Source of the DNA: JALZMG01 sp963844175
Lineage (GTDB): Bacteria; Actinomycetota; Acidimicrobiia; Acidimicrobiales; Ilumatobacteraceae
DNA: 64,000 bases
Assembly (NCBI GenBank): GCA_963844175.1
Contig: CAWJNE010000021.1
Span: 248,001-312,000 of the forward strand
Direction: 5' to 3'
Shown here: positions 1-7,380 of the stretch, one piece after another
Numbering within the stretch: the stretch's first letter is position 1
Layout: each line of letters starts with the position of its first letter
The notes under the pieces: generated by a model
Databases searched by the model: none
Told to the model about the DNA's origin: nothing
Seen by the model: the letters and a program-made list of their open reading frames with translations, nothing else
Translations under genes and position numbers: made by a program

Positions 1-480
1 CAGGGCGAGCGCCATTGCCGCCAGCACGCCGAACACCACGGCGGGGATCAGACCCCACGAACGGGTCTGCGGGAACAGCGCCAGCACGGTGGCTACACCG
101 GTCGCGACGATCAGCGCCCGCGTCGCGTGCCAGAGCGCCACGCCGCCGGCGACCTGACCCGGCGCCAGCGGCGTCGCCGCCATCGCCCGGTACGACGAAC
201 TCCACATGAACCCGTCCATCACGGGCCACATCGCCTCCTGGACGACGACGAGCGTCGCCGTCGTGGCGATCAACGCAGGGGCAAGGAACGACACGTACTC
301 GACCCCGCCGAGCACCTCCGCCGACGCCGGGCCGCTGTCGACCAGGGCGCCGACCCCGAGCCCCATGCCGAGCAGGTAGAGGAAGGGCTGGACGAAGCTG
401 CCGAGGAGGTTCGACTTCCACACCTGCTTGTACACGGCGAGGTTCGTCTCCCACACCCGAACCGCCGCTGGCGTCGTCAC
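1..480 (-). CDS. ABC-2 type transporter permease (partial, 3' end outside window)
   Basis: The minus-strand frame is open from a GTG at 480 to the window edge and gives 160 residues of a hydrophobic protein. It contains the typical ABC-2/DrrB features: a conserved FVQPFLYLLGMG first membrane segment, then LAPALIATTATL and a cytoplasmic MWPVMDGFMWSSSYR stretch before further membrane helices. The gene lies directly downstream of the ATPase at 610-1539 on the same strand, so the two form an exporter of the NodI/NodJ or DrrA/DrrB type. The substrate (drug, polysaccharide or lipid) cannot be told. A repeat element occupies the 129 bp between the two genes. GTG at 480 is the first plausible start; GTG at 516 is an alternative. 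Confidence 0.85.
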   Translation of the reverse strand, partial: MTTPAAVRVWETNLAVYKQVWKSNLLGSFVQPFLYLLGMGLGVGALVDSGPASAEVLGGVEYVSFLAPALIATTATLVVVQEAMWPVMDGFMWSSSYRAMAATPLAPGQVAGGVALWHATRALIVATGVATVLALFPQTRSWGLIPAVVFGVLAAMALAL

Positions 481-485
481 GACGA

Positions 486-606
486 AGCTCCCGAGCGTTC
501 GTGCTGCAATGAGCACGTGACGGGAGGTCGGCCTTGTCCGACCTCGCGAGCGGAGCGAGCTCCCGGCAGCCTCGACACCGCAGCGAGCAGGACGGAGCGA
601 GCCATC
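486..606 (+). repeat. Dispersed ~80-bp mosaic repeat, copy A
   Basis: The block starts with GCTCCCGAGCGTTCGT, continues through an AGGTCGG-CCTTGT-CCGACCT hairpin (527-546) and ends in GCGAGCGGAGCGAGC. A second degenerate GCGAGC-rich unit follows at about 581-602. Related copies lie at 5115-5240 (inverted), 21536-21600 and 56911-57062. It sits between the two genes of the ABC exporter and overlaps no convincing coding frame. Confidence 0.75.
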
Positions 607-609
607 GTC

Positions 610-1539
610 TCAGTCCACCAAGGTGCGGCCGGTCAGCCGGAGGAACACGTCCTCCAGGCTGCTGCGCCGCACCAGCGCGCTCTCGGGCACCAGCCCACGA
701 TCGTGGGCCATGGCCAACGCCTTCTCGCCGTCATGGGCGTAGACCAGGATGCGGTCCGGCAACGCCTCGATCCGTTCTCCGATCCCGTCGACCCGCGGTG
801 CCGATGCTTCATTCGTGCCGGCCCGGAAGCGCAACTCCAGCACCTCACGCGTCGAGTGCGCCTCGATCAGCTCACGCGGGGAACCCTCGGCGACGATGCG
901 GCCCTTGTCCATCACGACGAGCCGGTCACACAGCTGCTCGGCCTCGTCCATGTAGTGCGTCGTCAAGACCAGCGTGACGCCCTGCTGCTTCAAGCGGTAC
1001 AGCCGGTCCCACAGCACGTGGCGGGCCTGCGGATCGAGCCCCGTCGTCGGCTCGTCGAGCAGCAGGACGTCGGGCTCGTTGATCAACGAGCGGGCGATCG
1101 TCAGGCGCCGCTTCATGCCGCCCGACAGTGGTTCGACCTTGCTGCGCGCCCGCTCCGACAGCTGGACGAACTCCAGCAGCTCGGCCGCCCGACGCCGGCA
1201 CTCGGCGCGCGGGATGTCGAAGTACCGGCCGTAGATGACCAGGTTCTCCTCGACCGTCAGCTCGTTGTCCAGCTGGTCGGCCTGCGGCACGACGCCCAGC
1301 CGGGCGCGGATCTGCCGGCCCTCGGTCCTCGGGTCCATGCCCAGCACGCGCAGCTCGCCGGCAGTGATCGGTGACGTGCACCCGATCATCCGCATCGTCG
1401 ACGACTTGCCGGCACCGTTGGGACCGAGGAAGCCGAAGGCTTCACCGGGCCGGACGTCGACGTCGATGCCGTCGACGGCGGTGAACTCGCCGAAGCGCTT
1501 GACCAGCCCACGCGCCGAGACCATGGACGACGCGGGCAT
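610..1539 (-). CDS. ABC transporter ATP-binding protein (NodI/DrrA type exporter)
   Basis: This 309-aa ATPase would power export by the permease encoded just downstream (1-480). Walker A is GPNGAGKSS at about residue 39, the Q-loop is VVPQADQL, the ABC signature is LSGGMKRR near 139, Walker B is LLLDEPTTGLD near 158, and the switch His is in LTTHYMDEAE. The C-terminal ~80 residues form the extra domain of NodI/DrrA-type exporter ATPases, ending FLRLTGRTL. A TAGCTT -10-like box lies exactly 7 nt before the ATG at 1539, which suggests a leaderless transcript and supports this start over the Met at 1524. The specific substrate is unknown. Confidence 0.93.
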   Translation of the reverse strand: MPASSMVSARGLVKRFGEFTAVDGIDVDVRPGEAFGFLGPNGAGKSSTMRMIGCTSPITAGELRVLGMDPRTEGRQIRARLGVVPQADQLDNELTVEENLVIYGRYFDIPRAECRRRAAELLEFVQLSERARSKVEPLSGGMKRRLTIARSLINEPDVLLLDEPTTGLDPQARHVLWDRLYRLKQQGVTLVLTTHYMDEAEQLCDRLVVMDKGRIVAEGSPRELIEAHSTREVLELRFRAGTNEASAPRVDGIGERIEALPDRILVYAHDGEKALAMAHDRGLVPESALVRRSSLEDVFLRLTGRTLVD

Positions 1540-1599
1540 GCCGTGGAAGCTACCGGTGGCTCGACCGGCGGTTCAGGCCGGTTGGCCGTCACCCAGCTG

Positions 1600-2379
1600 T
1601 CAACGGCGGTCCTGCAGGAAGCGGAACCGGTCGCGCACCTCGGCGACGCGCTCGGAACTGAGGTCGGCGAGCAGCATCGTCTCGCCGCCGGCCGCCGTGG
1701 CCAGCAGCTCGCCGGCAGGGTCGACGATGCGGCTGTCACCGCAGTACGACAGCCGCCCACCCTCACCGACCCGGTTCACGCCGACCACGTAGGCCTGGTT
1801 CTCGATCGCCCGCGCCTGCAGCAGGACCTGCCAGTGCAGGCGGCGCTTCTCCGGCCAGTTGGCGGGGACCAGGTACACGTCGGTGGTCTCGGCCAACCCC
1901 CAGAACTCGTCGGCGAAGCGCAGGTCGTAGCAGACCAGCGGGCTGACCCGCAGTCCGCCGATCTCGACGGTGCTCAGCTCGCTCCCGGCGCGGAACGACT
2001 TGTCCTCGCCGCCGAACGTGAACGGGTGGATCTTGCGGTACCGGTGGACCGTCCCGTCCGGCCCGGCCAGCACGAACGAGTTGTACGGGCGCGGGTCGTG
2101 GTCGGCGACCACGCGGGGCAGCTCCGGGCAGGTCCCGCCCACCCACACGCCGTGGGTGGCCGCCTGGGCAGCGAGGAACGACGACGACGGGCCGCCCTCG
2201 GGCTCACCGAGGTCCGCCTCGTCGACGGCGAAGCCGGTCGAGAACGTCTCCGTGCACAGCACCAATCCGGCGCCGGCGCCGACGGCTGCGGCGATCATCG
2301 GCGCCAGTCGGGCGAAGTTGGCCTCCCGGTCGTTCCACACGATGTCGTGCTGCAGCGCAGCCACGCGCAGCACGGTCAT
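1600..2379 (-). CDS. Carbon-nitrogen hydrolase, omega-amidase (YafV/NIT2) type
   Basis: A 259-aa cytoplasmic nitrilase-superfamily amidase. The Glu-Lys-Cys triad is visible: Glu in LCTETFS (~44), Lys in YRKIHPF (~115) and Cys in LVCYDLRF (~150). The short length, the YRKIHPFTFGGED block and the LVPANWPEKRR segment are characteristic of YafV/NIT2 omega-amidases, which hydrolyse alpha-ketoglutaramate or alpha-ketosuccinamate. The ATG at 2379 overlaps the stop of the upstream aminotransferase (2376-2378), so the two are translationally coupled. Together they resemble the glutamine transaminase plus omega-amidase route, in which the amidase pulls the transamination forward. Other carbon-nitrogen hydrolase substrates remain possible. 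Confidence 0.88.
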   Translation of the reverse strand: MTVLRVAALQHDIVWNDREANFARLAPMIAAAVGAGAGLVLCTETFSTGFAVDEADLGEPEGGPSSSFLAAQAATHGVWVGGTCPELPRVVADHDPRPYNSFVLAGPDGTVHRYRKIHPFTFGGEDKSFRAGSELSTVEIGGLRVSPLVCYDLRFADEFWGLAETTDVYLVPANWPEKRRLHWQVLLQARAIENQAYVVGVNRVGEGGRLSYCGDSRIVDPAGELLATAAGGETMLLADLSSERVAEVRDRFRFLQDRR

Positions 2380-3563
2380 GCCGCCAACCCCTTCAGCCGG
2401 CGCGCCGCCTCGTCGAGGACGTCGAGGCGCTTGCAGCAGGCGAACCGCACCAGGTGCCGACCGAGCTGTTGATCGGCGTAGAAGACCTGATTCGGCACGG
2501 CGACCACACCGCACCGTTCGGGCAGCGATCGGCAGAACGCCATGCCGTCACCGGCCCGGTCGATTGGGCGGATGTCGACGGTCGTGAAGTACGTCGCCTC
2601 GGGCCGGAACGTCGTGAAGCCGGCGACCTCGAGGGCGGCGACGAGGTGGTCGCGCTTGGTGGTCAGGTCGGCGGCCAGCCCGACGAAGTACTCGTCGTCC
2701 AGGTCCAACCCGGCGGCGATGGCCGGCTGGAACGGCGCGCCGCTGACGAAGGTCAGGAACTGCTTGGCCGTGCGCGTGGCCGCGACGAGGTCGGCCGGGC
2801 CGCACGCCCACCCGATCTTCCACCCCGTGGTGTTGAACGTCTTGCCGCCCGAGGAGATGGTCAGCGTGCGCTCGGCCATGCCCGGGAGCGTGGCCATCGG
2901 AACGTGGGTGGCGCCCGGGAACACGAGGTGCTCATAGACCTCGTCCGTCACGACGACGAGGTCACGTTCGATGGCGAGTGCGGCGATGGTCGACAGCTCC
3001 TCGGCGTCGAACACCTTGCCCGTCGGGTTGTGCGGCGAGTTGAAGAGGATCAGCTTCGTGCGCGGTGACACGGCGGCACGCAGCTCGTCCGGGTCGAACA
3101 CGTACCGACCATCGGCACCCGGGCGCAGGGGGACGGGGACGGCTCGGGCCCCGGCGAGGGCAACGCACGCCTGGTAGCTGTCGTACATCGGCTCGAACAC
3201 GACGACTTCGTCACCGGTGTCGAGCATGCCGAGCAGGGCGCCGGCGAGCGCCTCGGTGGCGCCGGCGGTGACCAGCACCTCCGTGTCCGGGTCGTGCTCC
3301 AGGCCGTAGAAGCGGCGCTGGTGGCGGGCGATGGCCTCGCGCAGCACGGGCAGTCCGGGTCCGGGCGGGTACTGGTTCACGCCGTCTCGGATCGCCTGCA
3401 CGGCGGCGTCGAGCACCTCCGGCGGCCCGTCGGTGTCGGGGAAGCCCTGCCCGAGGTTGATCGAGCCGGTCGCCGCGGCCAGCGCCGACATCTCGGCGAA
3501 GATCGTCGTCCCGAATCCCCGCAGCTTCGCCGTCAGGACCTCGCGCTCGCCCACGCCCGCCAT
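2376..3563 (-). CDS. PLP-dependent class I/II aminotransferase (DapC/KAT-like)
   Basis: A 395-aa fold-type I aminotransferase. Visible features are the NLGQGFPD N-terminal motif, the NQYPPGPG loop, the SPHNPTGKVF Asn that contacts PLP, TDEVYEHL, the PLP Lys in SGGKTFNTTGWK and the C-terminal carboxylate-binding Arg in HLVRFACCKR. The sequence style is very close to mycobacterial Rv0858c, which is annotated as N-succinyldiaminopimelate aminotransferase (DapC). The same family includes methionine/glutamine/kynurenine aminotransferases. The coupled omega-amidase gene favours a glutamine or methionine transaminase role. Both assignments are family-level inference. Confidence 0.9.
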   Translation of the reverse strand: MAGVGEREVLTAKLRGFGTTIFAEMSALAAATGSINLGQGFPDTDGPPEVLDAAVQAIRDGVNQYPPGPGLPVLREAIARHQRRFYGLEHDPDTEVLVTAGATEALAGALLGMLDTGDEVVVFEPMYDSYQACVALAGARAVPVPLRPGADGRYVFDPDELRAAVSPRTKLILFNSPHNPTGKVFDAEELSTIAALAIERDLVVVTDEVYEHLVFPGATHVPMATLPGMAERTLTISSGGKTFNTTGWKIGWACGPADLVAATRTAKQFLTFVSGAPFQPAIAAGLDLDDEYFVGLAADLTTKRDHLVAALEVAGFTTFRPEATYFTTVDIRPIDRAGDGMAFCRSLPERCGVVAVPNQVFYADQQLGRHLVRFACCKRLDVLDEAARRLKGLAA

Positions 3564-3577
3564 CGTAAGGTCTGGGT

Positions 3578-4228
3578 TCAGGCATCCTCACGGCTGATGG
3601 CGGCGCCGACGTCGACGGCCAGCGAGGCCTCGTCGCCGGCGATCTCGACGATCGGGTCATCCCGATCGTCGAACTCGGTGCGCAACGCCCGGCTCATGAT
3701 GGCGTGCATCTCGTAGAGCCCGGTGATGTACGTCAGCTCGAGGATCTCGACGTCGGACAGGTGCTCGCGCAGCTGCTCGAAGAGCGCATCGGGGATCCGC
3801 CCGTCGCCACCGACCAGCGCGTCGGTGTACGCCAGCACCACCCGCTCACGGTCGTCGAAGTGGGGCGATGTCGACCACGCCGGGATGGCGGCGATCTTGT
3901 CCTCACTGTGCCCGACCGTGCGACACGACTTGCAGTGCTGCGAGAACACGAACTGGCTGCCGCGCAACCACCCGGCGCGGGTCTGACCGAGCTCGCGCAG
4001 TGCCGGGTCGAGTTGCCTCGACGGGCTGCGGTACAGGGCGAACCCGCGCACGCAGTGGCGCAAGATGTCCGGCGAGAGGGCGAAGACCGTCCACCAGTCC
4101 CCCGGCGTGCCCGTCGCCGTGCCCGGGTCGTCGACCGGGTCGCGATCGGGCCCGAACAGCTGGTCGTACATCTGCAGGGTCAACTCGTCGTCGGTCTCCT
4201 GGCGGTGCACCTGGCGCAGGCGGGGCAT
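3578..4228 (-). CDS. Carboxymuconolactone decarboxylase/AhpD-like protein
   Basis: A 216-aa helical protein of the AhpD/CMD superfamily. The redox motif is in FSQHCKSCRTVGHSE, giving the CxxC and downstream His typical of AhpD-like peroxidase-type members. The flanking blocks LGQTRAGWLRGSQ and FDDRERVVLAYTDALVG also match the family. These proteins act on peroxides or as uncharacterised decarboxylase-like enzymes; the substrate here is unknown. The ATG at 4228 lies 14 bp after the stop of the isocitrate-lyase-like gene (4243), so they are probably co-transcribed. The open frame continues upstream to 5218, but that extension is antisense-like composition plus repeat DNA and is not coding. Confidence 0.85.
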   Translation of the reverse strand: MPRLRQVHRQETDDELTLQMYDQLFGPDRDPVDDPGTATGTPGDWWTVFALSPDILRHCVRGFALYRSPSRQLDPALRELGQTRAGWLRGSQFVFSQHCKSCRTVGHSEDKIAAIPAWSTSPHFDDRERVVLAYTDALVGGDGRIPDALFEQLREHLSDVEILELTYITGLYEMHAIMSRALRTEFDDRDDPIVEIAGDEASLAVDVGAAISREDA

Positions 4229-4242
4229 GGGTCCTCCCGGGG

Positions 4243-5112
4243 TCAGTCGGTGGTCGGATGGTGGCGGGCGAGTGCGTCGTCGGCACCGACGACAGCGCGG
4301 GCGAGGCCGATGGTGGCCGTCGTCGCCGACCGACCGTCGCGCAGCGCCACCAGGGCGCCCTGCTGGGCGGTGATCGCCGCCAGCAGCAGCGAGATCGGGT
4401 GCAGCAGCAGGCGCACGCCGATGGCCTCCAGCGAGCCCGGGTCGAGGTCGGGTGAGCGGCCCCCCTCGACGGCGTTGAACACGAGGGGGACGCCGGGGAG
4501 CGCGGCGTTGACCCGGCGGAGCTGCTCGACGTCCTCGAGCGCCTCGACGAACACGACGTCGGCGCCGGCAGCGACGAACGAACCGGCCCGGTCGATCGCC
4601 GCATCCACACCGTCGACGGCCACGGCGTCCGTTCGGGCGATGACGACCGTGTCGTCGATGCGGCGCGCCTGGACGGCGATCGCAACGCGCTCGACCGCCT
4701 CGGGCGCCGGCACGACGGCCTTGTCCTCGAAGTGCCCGCACCGCTTCGGAGCCACCTGGTCCTCGATCTGCACGGCCGCCGCGCCGGCCGCCTCGACCGC
4801 CCGCACCGTGCGGGTCACGTTGAGCGGCCCGCCGAAGCCCGTGTCGATGTCGGCGATGATCGGAAGGTCGACGACGGCCGTGATGCGGCTGACCGCCCCG
4901 ACGACATCGTCCATCCCCAGCAGCCCGAGGTCGGGTTGACCCAGCGAGGTCGCCGACACGGCGAACCCCGAGAGGTAGGCGGCCGGGAAACCGGCCTGCT
5001 CGATGAGCATGGCGCCGAGCGCATCGCTGCATCCCGGCGCGTGGACGAGGCCCGCGGCCATCGCCTCGCGCAGTCGGCGTGCCGTCATCGACGCCGGACC
5101 GTACCGAATCAA
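4243..5112 (-). CDS. Isocitrate lyase/PEP mutase superfamily protein
   Basis: A 289-aa TIM-barrel enzyme of the ICL/PEPM superfamily (2-methylisocitrate lyase, oxaloacetate decarboxylase, PEP phosphonomutase). It shows the metal-binding DIDTGFGG motif (~90), the EDQVAPKRCGH catalytic loop with the K-x-CGH signature (~120), and IARTDA and VFVEALE later in the barrel. CGH indicates a lyase- or hydrolase-like member. The substrate is probably a small 2-oxo or methylated di/tricarboxylic acid, but this cannot be narrowed. The start may be the ATG at 5112 or the Met at 5088, which gives a more typical N-terminus. It is followed by the AhpD-like gene. Confidence 0.88.
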   Translation of the reverse strand: MIRYGPASMTARRLREAMAAGLVHAPGCSDALGAMLIEQAGFPAAYLSGFAVSATSLGQPDLGLLGMDDVVGAVSRITAVVDLPIIADIDTGFGGPLNVTRTVRAVEAAGAAAVQIEDQVAPKRCGHFEDKAVVPAPEAVERVAIAVQARRIDDTVVIARTDAVAVDGVDAAIDRAGSFVAAGADVVFVEALEDVEQLRRVNAALPGVPLVFNAVEGGRSPDLDPGSLEAIGVRLLLHPISLLLAAITAQQGALVALRDGRSATTATIGLARAVVGADDALARHHPTTD

Positions 5113-5114
5113 TG

Positions 5115-5240
5115 GCCTCGCTCGCTCCGAAGACTTCGCTCCCCTTCAGCGGCACCAGCCAGACTGCCGTGAGCTCGCTCCGCTCGCGAAGCCGAGCAAG
5201 GCCGGCCTGGGCTGTCATGCTCGCTGCGCAACGAACGCTC
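5115..5240 (-). repeat. Dispersed mosaic repeat, copy E (inverted orientation)
   Basis: Read on the minus strand, this block shows CCCGAGCGTTCGT, then GGCCGGCCTTGCTCGGC and GCGAGCGGAGCGAGC, the same order of modules as the copies at 486, 21536 and 56911. A second GGAGCGAGCGAGGCC unit follows near 5115-5145. It fills the gap between the cyclopropane synthase stop (5270) and the isocitrate-lyase-like start. Confidence 0.65.
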
Positions 5241-5269
5241 GGGGACTCCGCCGAGCAACAGCGGTGCCG

Positions 5270-6559
5270 TCATCCGTCCCAGGACCGGCGGGTGGGGGGC
5301 ATGCCGCTCGATCCGTCCGGTCCCGGCACGACGCCGAGCACTTGGTGGATGTCGATCGTCCCGGCGGCGAAGTTGACCGCCGAGGCCGCCATGTACAGGC
5401 GCCACACGCGCGCCCGACGCGACCCGACCAGGTCGACCGCCTCCTCCCAGTTGTCCTGCAGGCGGGTCACCCAGGCGCGCAACGTGCGGGCGTAGTGCTC
5501 ACGCAGCGACTCGACGTCCCGGACCTGGAACCCAGCCCGCTCCATCGCCAGGACGGACGACCCCACGTCGATCAGTTCCCCGTCGGGGAACACGTACCGG
5601 CCGATGAACGACCTGGTCCCGATCCGCGAGCCGCCGATGGCGCTGATGGCGTGGTTGAGCAGCCGCCCCCGGGGTGACAGGACACCGTGCAGGACGCCGT
5701 AGTACTCGTCCAGCCGCGACTCACCGACGTGCTCGGACATCCCGACCGACGAGATGGCGTCGAACCGCTCACCGGACAGCTCCCGGTAGTCCTGCAGACG
5801 GATCTCGACCCGCTCACCGACACCGGCCTCGGCCGCCCGCTTGCGGGCGAGGTCGGCCTGCGACTGGCTGATCGTGATCCCGACAACGGACACGTCGTAG
5901 TGCTGGGCAGCGTGGATCGCCATCGAGCCCCAGCCGCAGCCGACGTCGAGCAGGCGCATGCCATTTCGATCTCCGAGCCCGAGCTTGCGGCAGATCAGCT
6001 CGTGCTTGGCCGCTTGGGCGGTTGCCAGGTCGGTGTCGTCGGACTCGAACCGGGCGCACGAGTAGGTCATCGAGGGACCGAGCAGGAGCTCGTAGAAGTC
6101 GTTGCCGACGTCGTAGTGATGGCCGATGGCCGCGGCGTCACGGCGGATCGAGTGCCGGCCACCGGACAGGCGGGCCTCCTCGGGCGGTGCCGGGAGCGGG
6201 GGGCGCAGCAGGCCGACACGCGCCGCGGCGCTCAGCCCGGCGGGCAGCGCCGTCCAACTGAGGCGCATGCCGCGGTGGACGATCGGCAGCATCACGGCGA
6301 GCAACTCGTACAGGTCGCCGTCGACGTCGAGGTCGCCGGCGATGTACGCCCGTGCCAGGCCCAGCTGGTCAGGCCGCCACAGGAGCCGAACGAGGGCGTC
6401 GCGAGAACGGACCTGCAGCGCCCCCGGCGCCGGCGGGACCTCCGGGCCGACGGTGCTGCCGTCCCAGAACTCGATGCGCAGCGGCAACTCCCCGCCGAGC
6501 AGCTTCGTGGCCAGAGGGCCGATGGCCTCGGCCACCGTCAGACGGTGGGACAACCCCAT
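5270..6559 (-). CDS. Cyclopropane-fatty-acyl-phospholipid synthase family methyltransferase
   Basis: A 429-aa SAM-dependent enzyme that would add a methylene or methyl group to unsaturated acyl chains of membrane phospholipids. The N-terminal ~120 residues form the lipid-binding domain. The catalytic domain begins at HHYDVGNDFYELLLGPSMTYSCARF, split here as HHYDVGNDFY and MTYSCARF. The SAM motif is LDVGCGWGSMAIH (~200), followed by VVGITISQSQ, SVGMSEHVG and the C-terminal HYARTLRAW. All family hallmarks are intact. A GATACT -10-like box 7 nt before the ATG at 6559 suggests leaderless expression; a GTG at 6565 is the alternative start. It stands alone between a repeat and the next gene. Confidence 0.92.
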   Translation of the reverse strand: MGLSHRLTVAEAIGPLATKLLGGELPLRIEFWDGSTVGPEVPPAPGALQVRSRDALVRLLWRPDQLGLARAYIAGDLDVDGDLYELLAVMLPIVHRGMRLSWTALPAGLSAAARVGLLRPPLPAPPEEARLSGGRHSIRRDAAAIGHHYDVGNDFYELLLGPSMTYSCARFESDDTDLATAQAAKHELICRKLGLGDRNGMRLLDVGCGWGSMAIHAAQHYDVSVVGITISQSQADLARKRAAEAGVGERVEIRLQDYRELSGERFDAISSVGMSEHVGESRLDEYYGVLHGVLSPRGRLLNHAISAIGGSRIGTRSFIGRYVFPDGELIDVGSSVLAMERAGFQVRDVESLREHYARTLRAWVTRLQDNWEEAVDLVGSRRARVWRLYMAASAVNFAAGTIDIHQVLGVVPGPDGSSGMPPTRRSWDG

Positions 6560-6637
6560 CAGCACCAGTATCGCGCGGCCGTGACCGCCGTTCGACGTGA
6601 CATTTCCGGATCCCGCCGCGGCGCCGGCGCGGACGGG

Positions 6638-7315
6638 TCAGGCGCCGCGGTCCTGCCACGTGGAGATGCACGCCTCGTTCCCCTCGACGTCGGCGAGGAC
6701 CCACCACGAGCGGGCGAACTCCGCGGTGACCAGGGTCCCGCCAGCCGCCAGCGCAGCGGCGACGCGCTGCTCGGCGATGTCGTGGGGGACGGTGACGTCG
6801 ATGTGCAGGCGGTTGCGCTGACGCCGTGGCTCGTCGAGCTGCTGGAACCAGAACGGCGGCCCGAGGCGCGCCGGGTCGACGATCGCTCCCTGGCCATCGC
6901 CCGGCGCGGCCGGATCATCGACGTAGCCGAGGACGGCCTTCCAGAACGGGCGGACGGCTCCGATGTCCATGGCGTCGATGCCCACCTCAGCGGCCGACGC
7001 GATCAACGGGTCACTGGTCGCTCCAGCAGCTGCGGCCAAGCGGGAGATGGTGGCCGCCAGCGCCAGATCGAGGTCCGTCACCGCCCCGCCGGCGGCATGC
7101 GTCGACAACGCCACGCGCAGCCGACCCGGGTAGCGCATGTCGATGTCCGGGTGGTGATCGGCAGCGTCCGCGGCGTCGGCGATGGCCTCGACGAGCGCCG
7201 CTGCGGCGCGGAACGAGTCGGCCTCGAACCTGGCCTCGAGACGCGCCAGCAGGTATCGCCAGTCGTGCAGGTCCGTACGGGCGGCGAACTCGGCGGCGCT
7301 GACGATGGCAGGCAT
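6638..7315 (-). CDS. Pterin-4a-carbinolamine dehydratase / VOC (glyoxalase-like) fusion
   Basis: A 225-aa two-domain protein. Residues ~1-90 look like pterin-4a-carbinolamine dehydratase (PhhB/DCoH): the DHHPDIDMRYPGRLRVALSTH block carries the catalytic His pair, shown here as DHHPDIDMRYP and VALSTH. Residues ~110-225 form one vicinal-oxygen-chelate (glyoxalase/bleomycin-resistance-like) domain: FWKAVLGYVDD, PPFWFQQLDEP, NRLHIDVTVP and WVLADVEGNEACI. The first domain would recycle a pterin or act as a dimeric cofactor protein; the second may bind a metal and a small ligand. The fusion is contiguous with no frameshift. The ATG at 7315 is preceded by a TAGCGT box at 7-nt spacing. Confidence 0.87.
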   Translation of the reverse strand: MPAIVSAAEFAARTDLHDWRYLLARLEARFEADSFRAAAALVEAIADAADAADHHPDIDMRYPGRLRVALSTHAAGGAVTDLDLALAATISRLAAAAGATSDPLIASAAEVGIDAMDIGAVRPFWKAVLGYVDDPAAPGDGQGAIVDPARLGPPFWFQQLDEPRRQRNRLHIDVTVPHDIAEQRVAAALAAGGTLVTAEFARSWWVLADVEGNEACISTWQDRGA

Positions 7316-7322
7316 GGCGGCG

Positions 7323-7374
7323 ACGCTACGGCGGTGATCGGCGCCGTTGACGGCCCCGACGCTGGGGCTACGGT
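7323..7374. promoter_or_regulatory. Divergent leaderless promoters of the PCD-VOC and Gly-rich membrane protein genes
   Basis: On the minus strand TAGCGT (7323-7328) ends 7 nt before the ATG at 7315. On the plus strand TACGGT (7369-7374) ends 6 nt before the ATG at 7381. Both fit a TANNNT -10 box with transcription starting at or beside the start codon. No obvious -35 box is seen. Confidence 0.5.
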
Positions 7375-7380
7375 GCCCAC

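Noticed and set aside
4229..5218. N-terminal extension of the AhpD-like protein to 546 aa
   Set aside because: The extra ~330 residues are antisense-like Arg/Gly-rich sequence overlapping the isocitrate-lyase-like gene in the same direction but another frame, and begin in repeat DNA.
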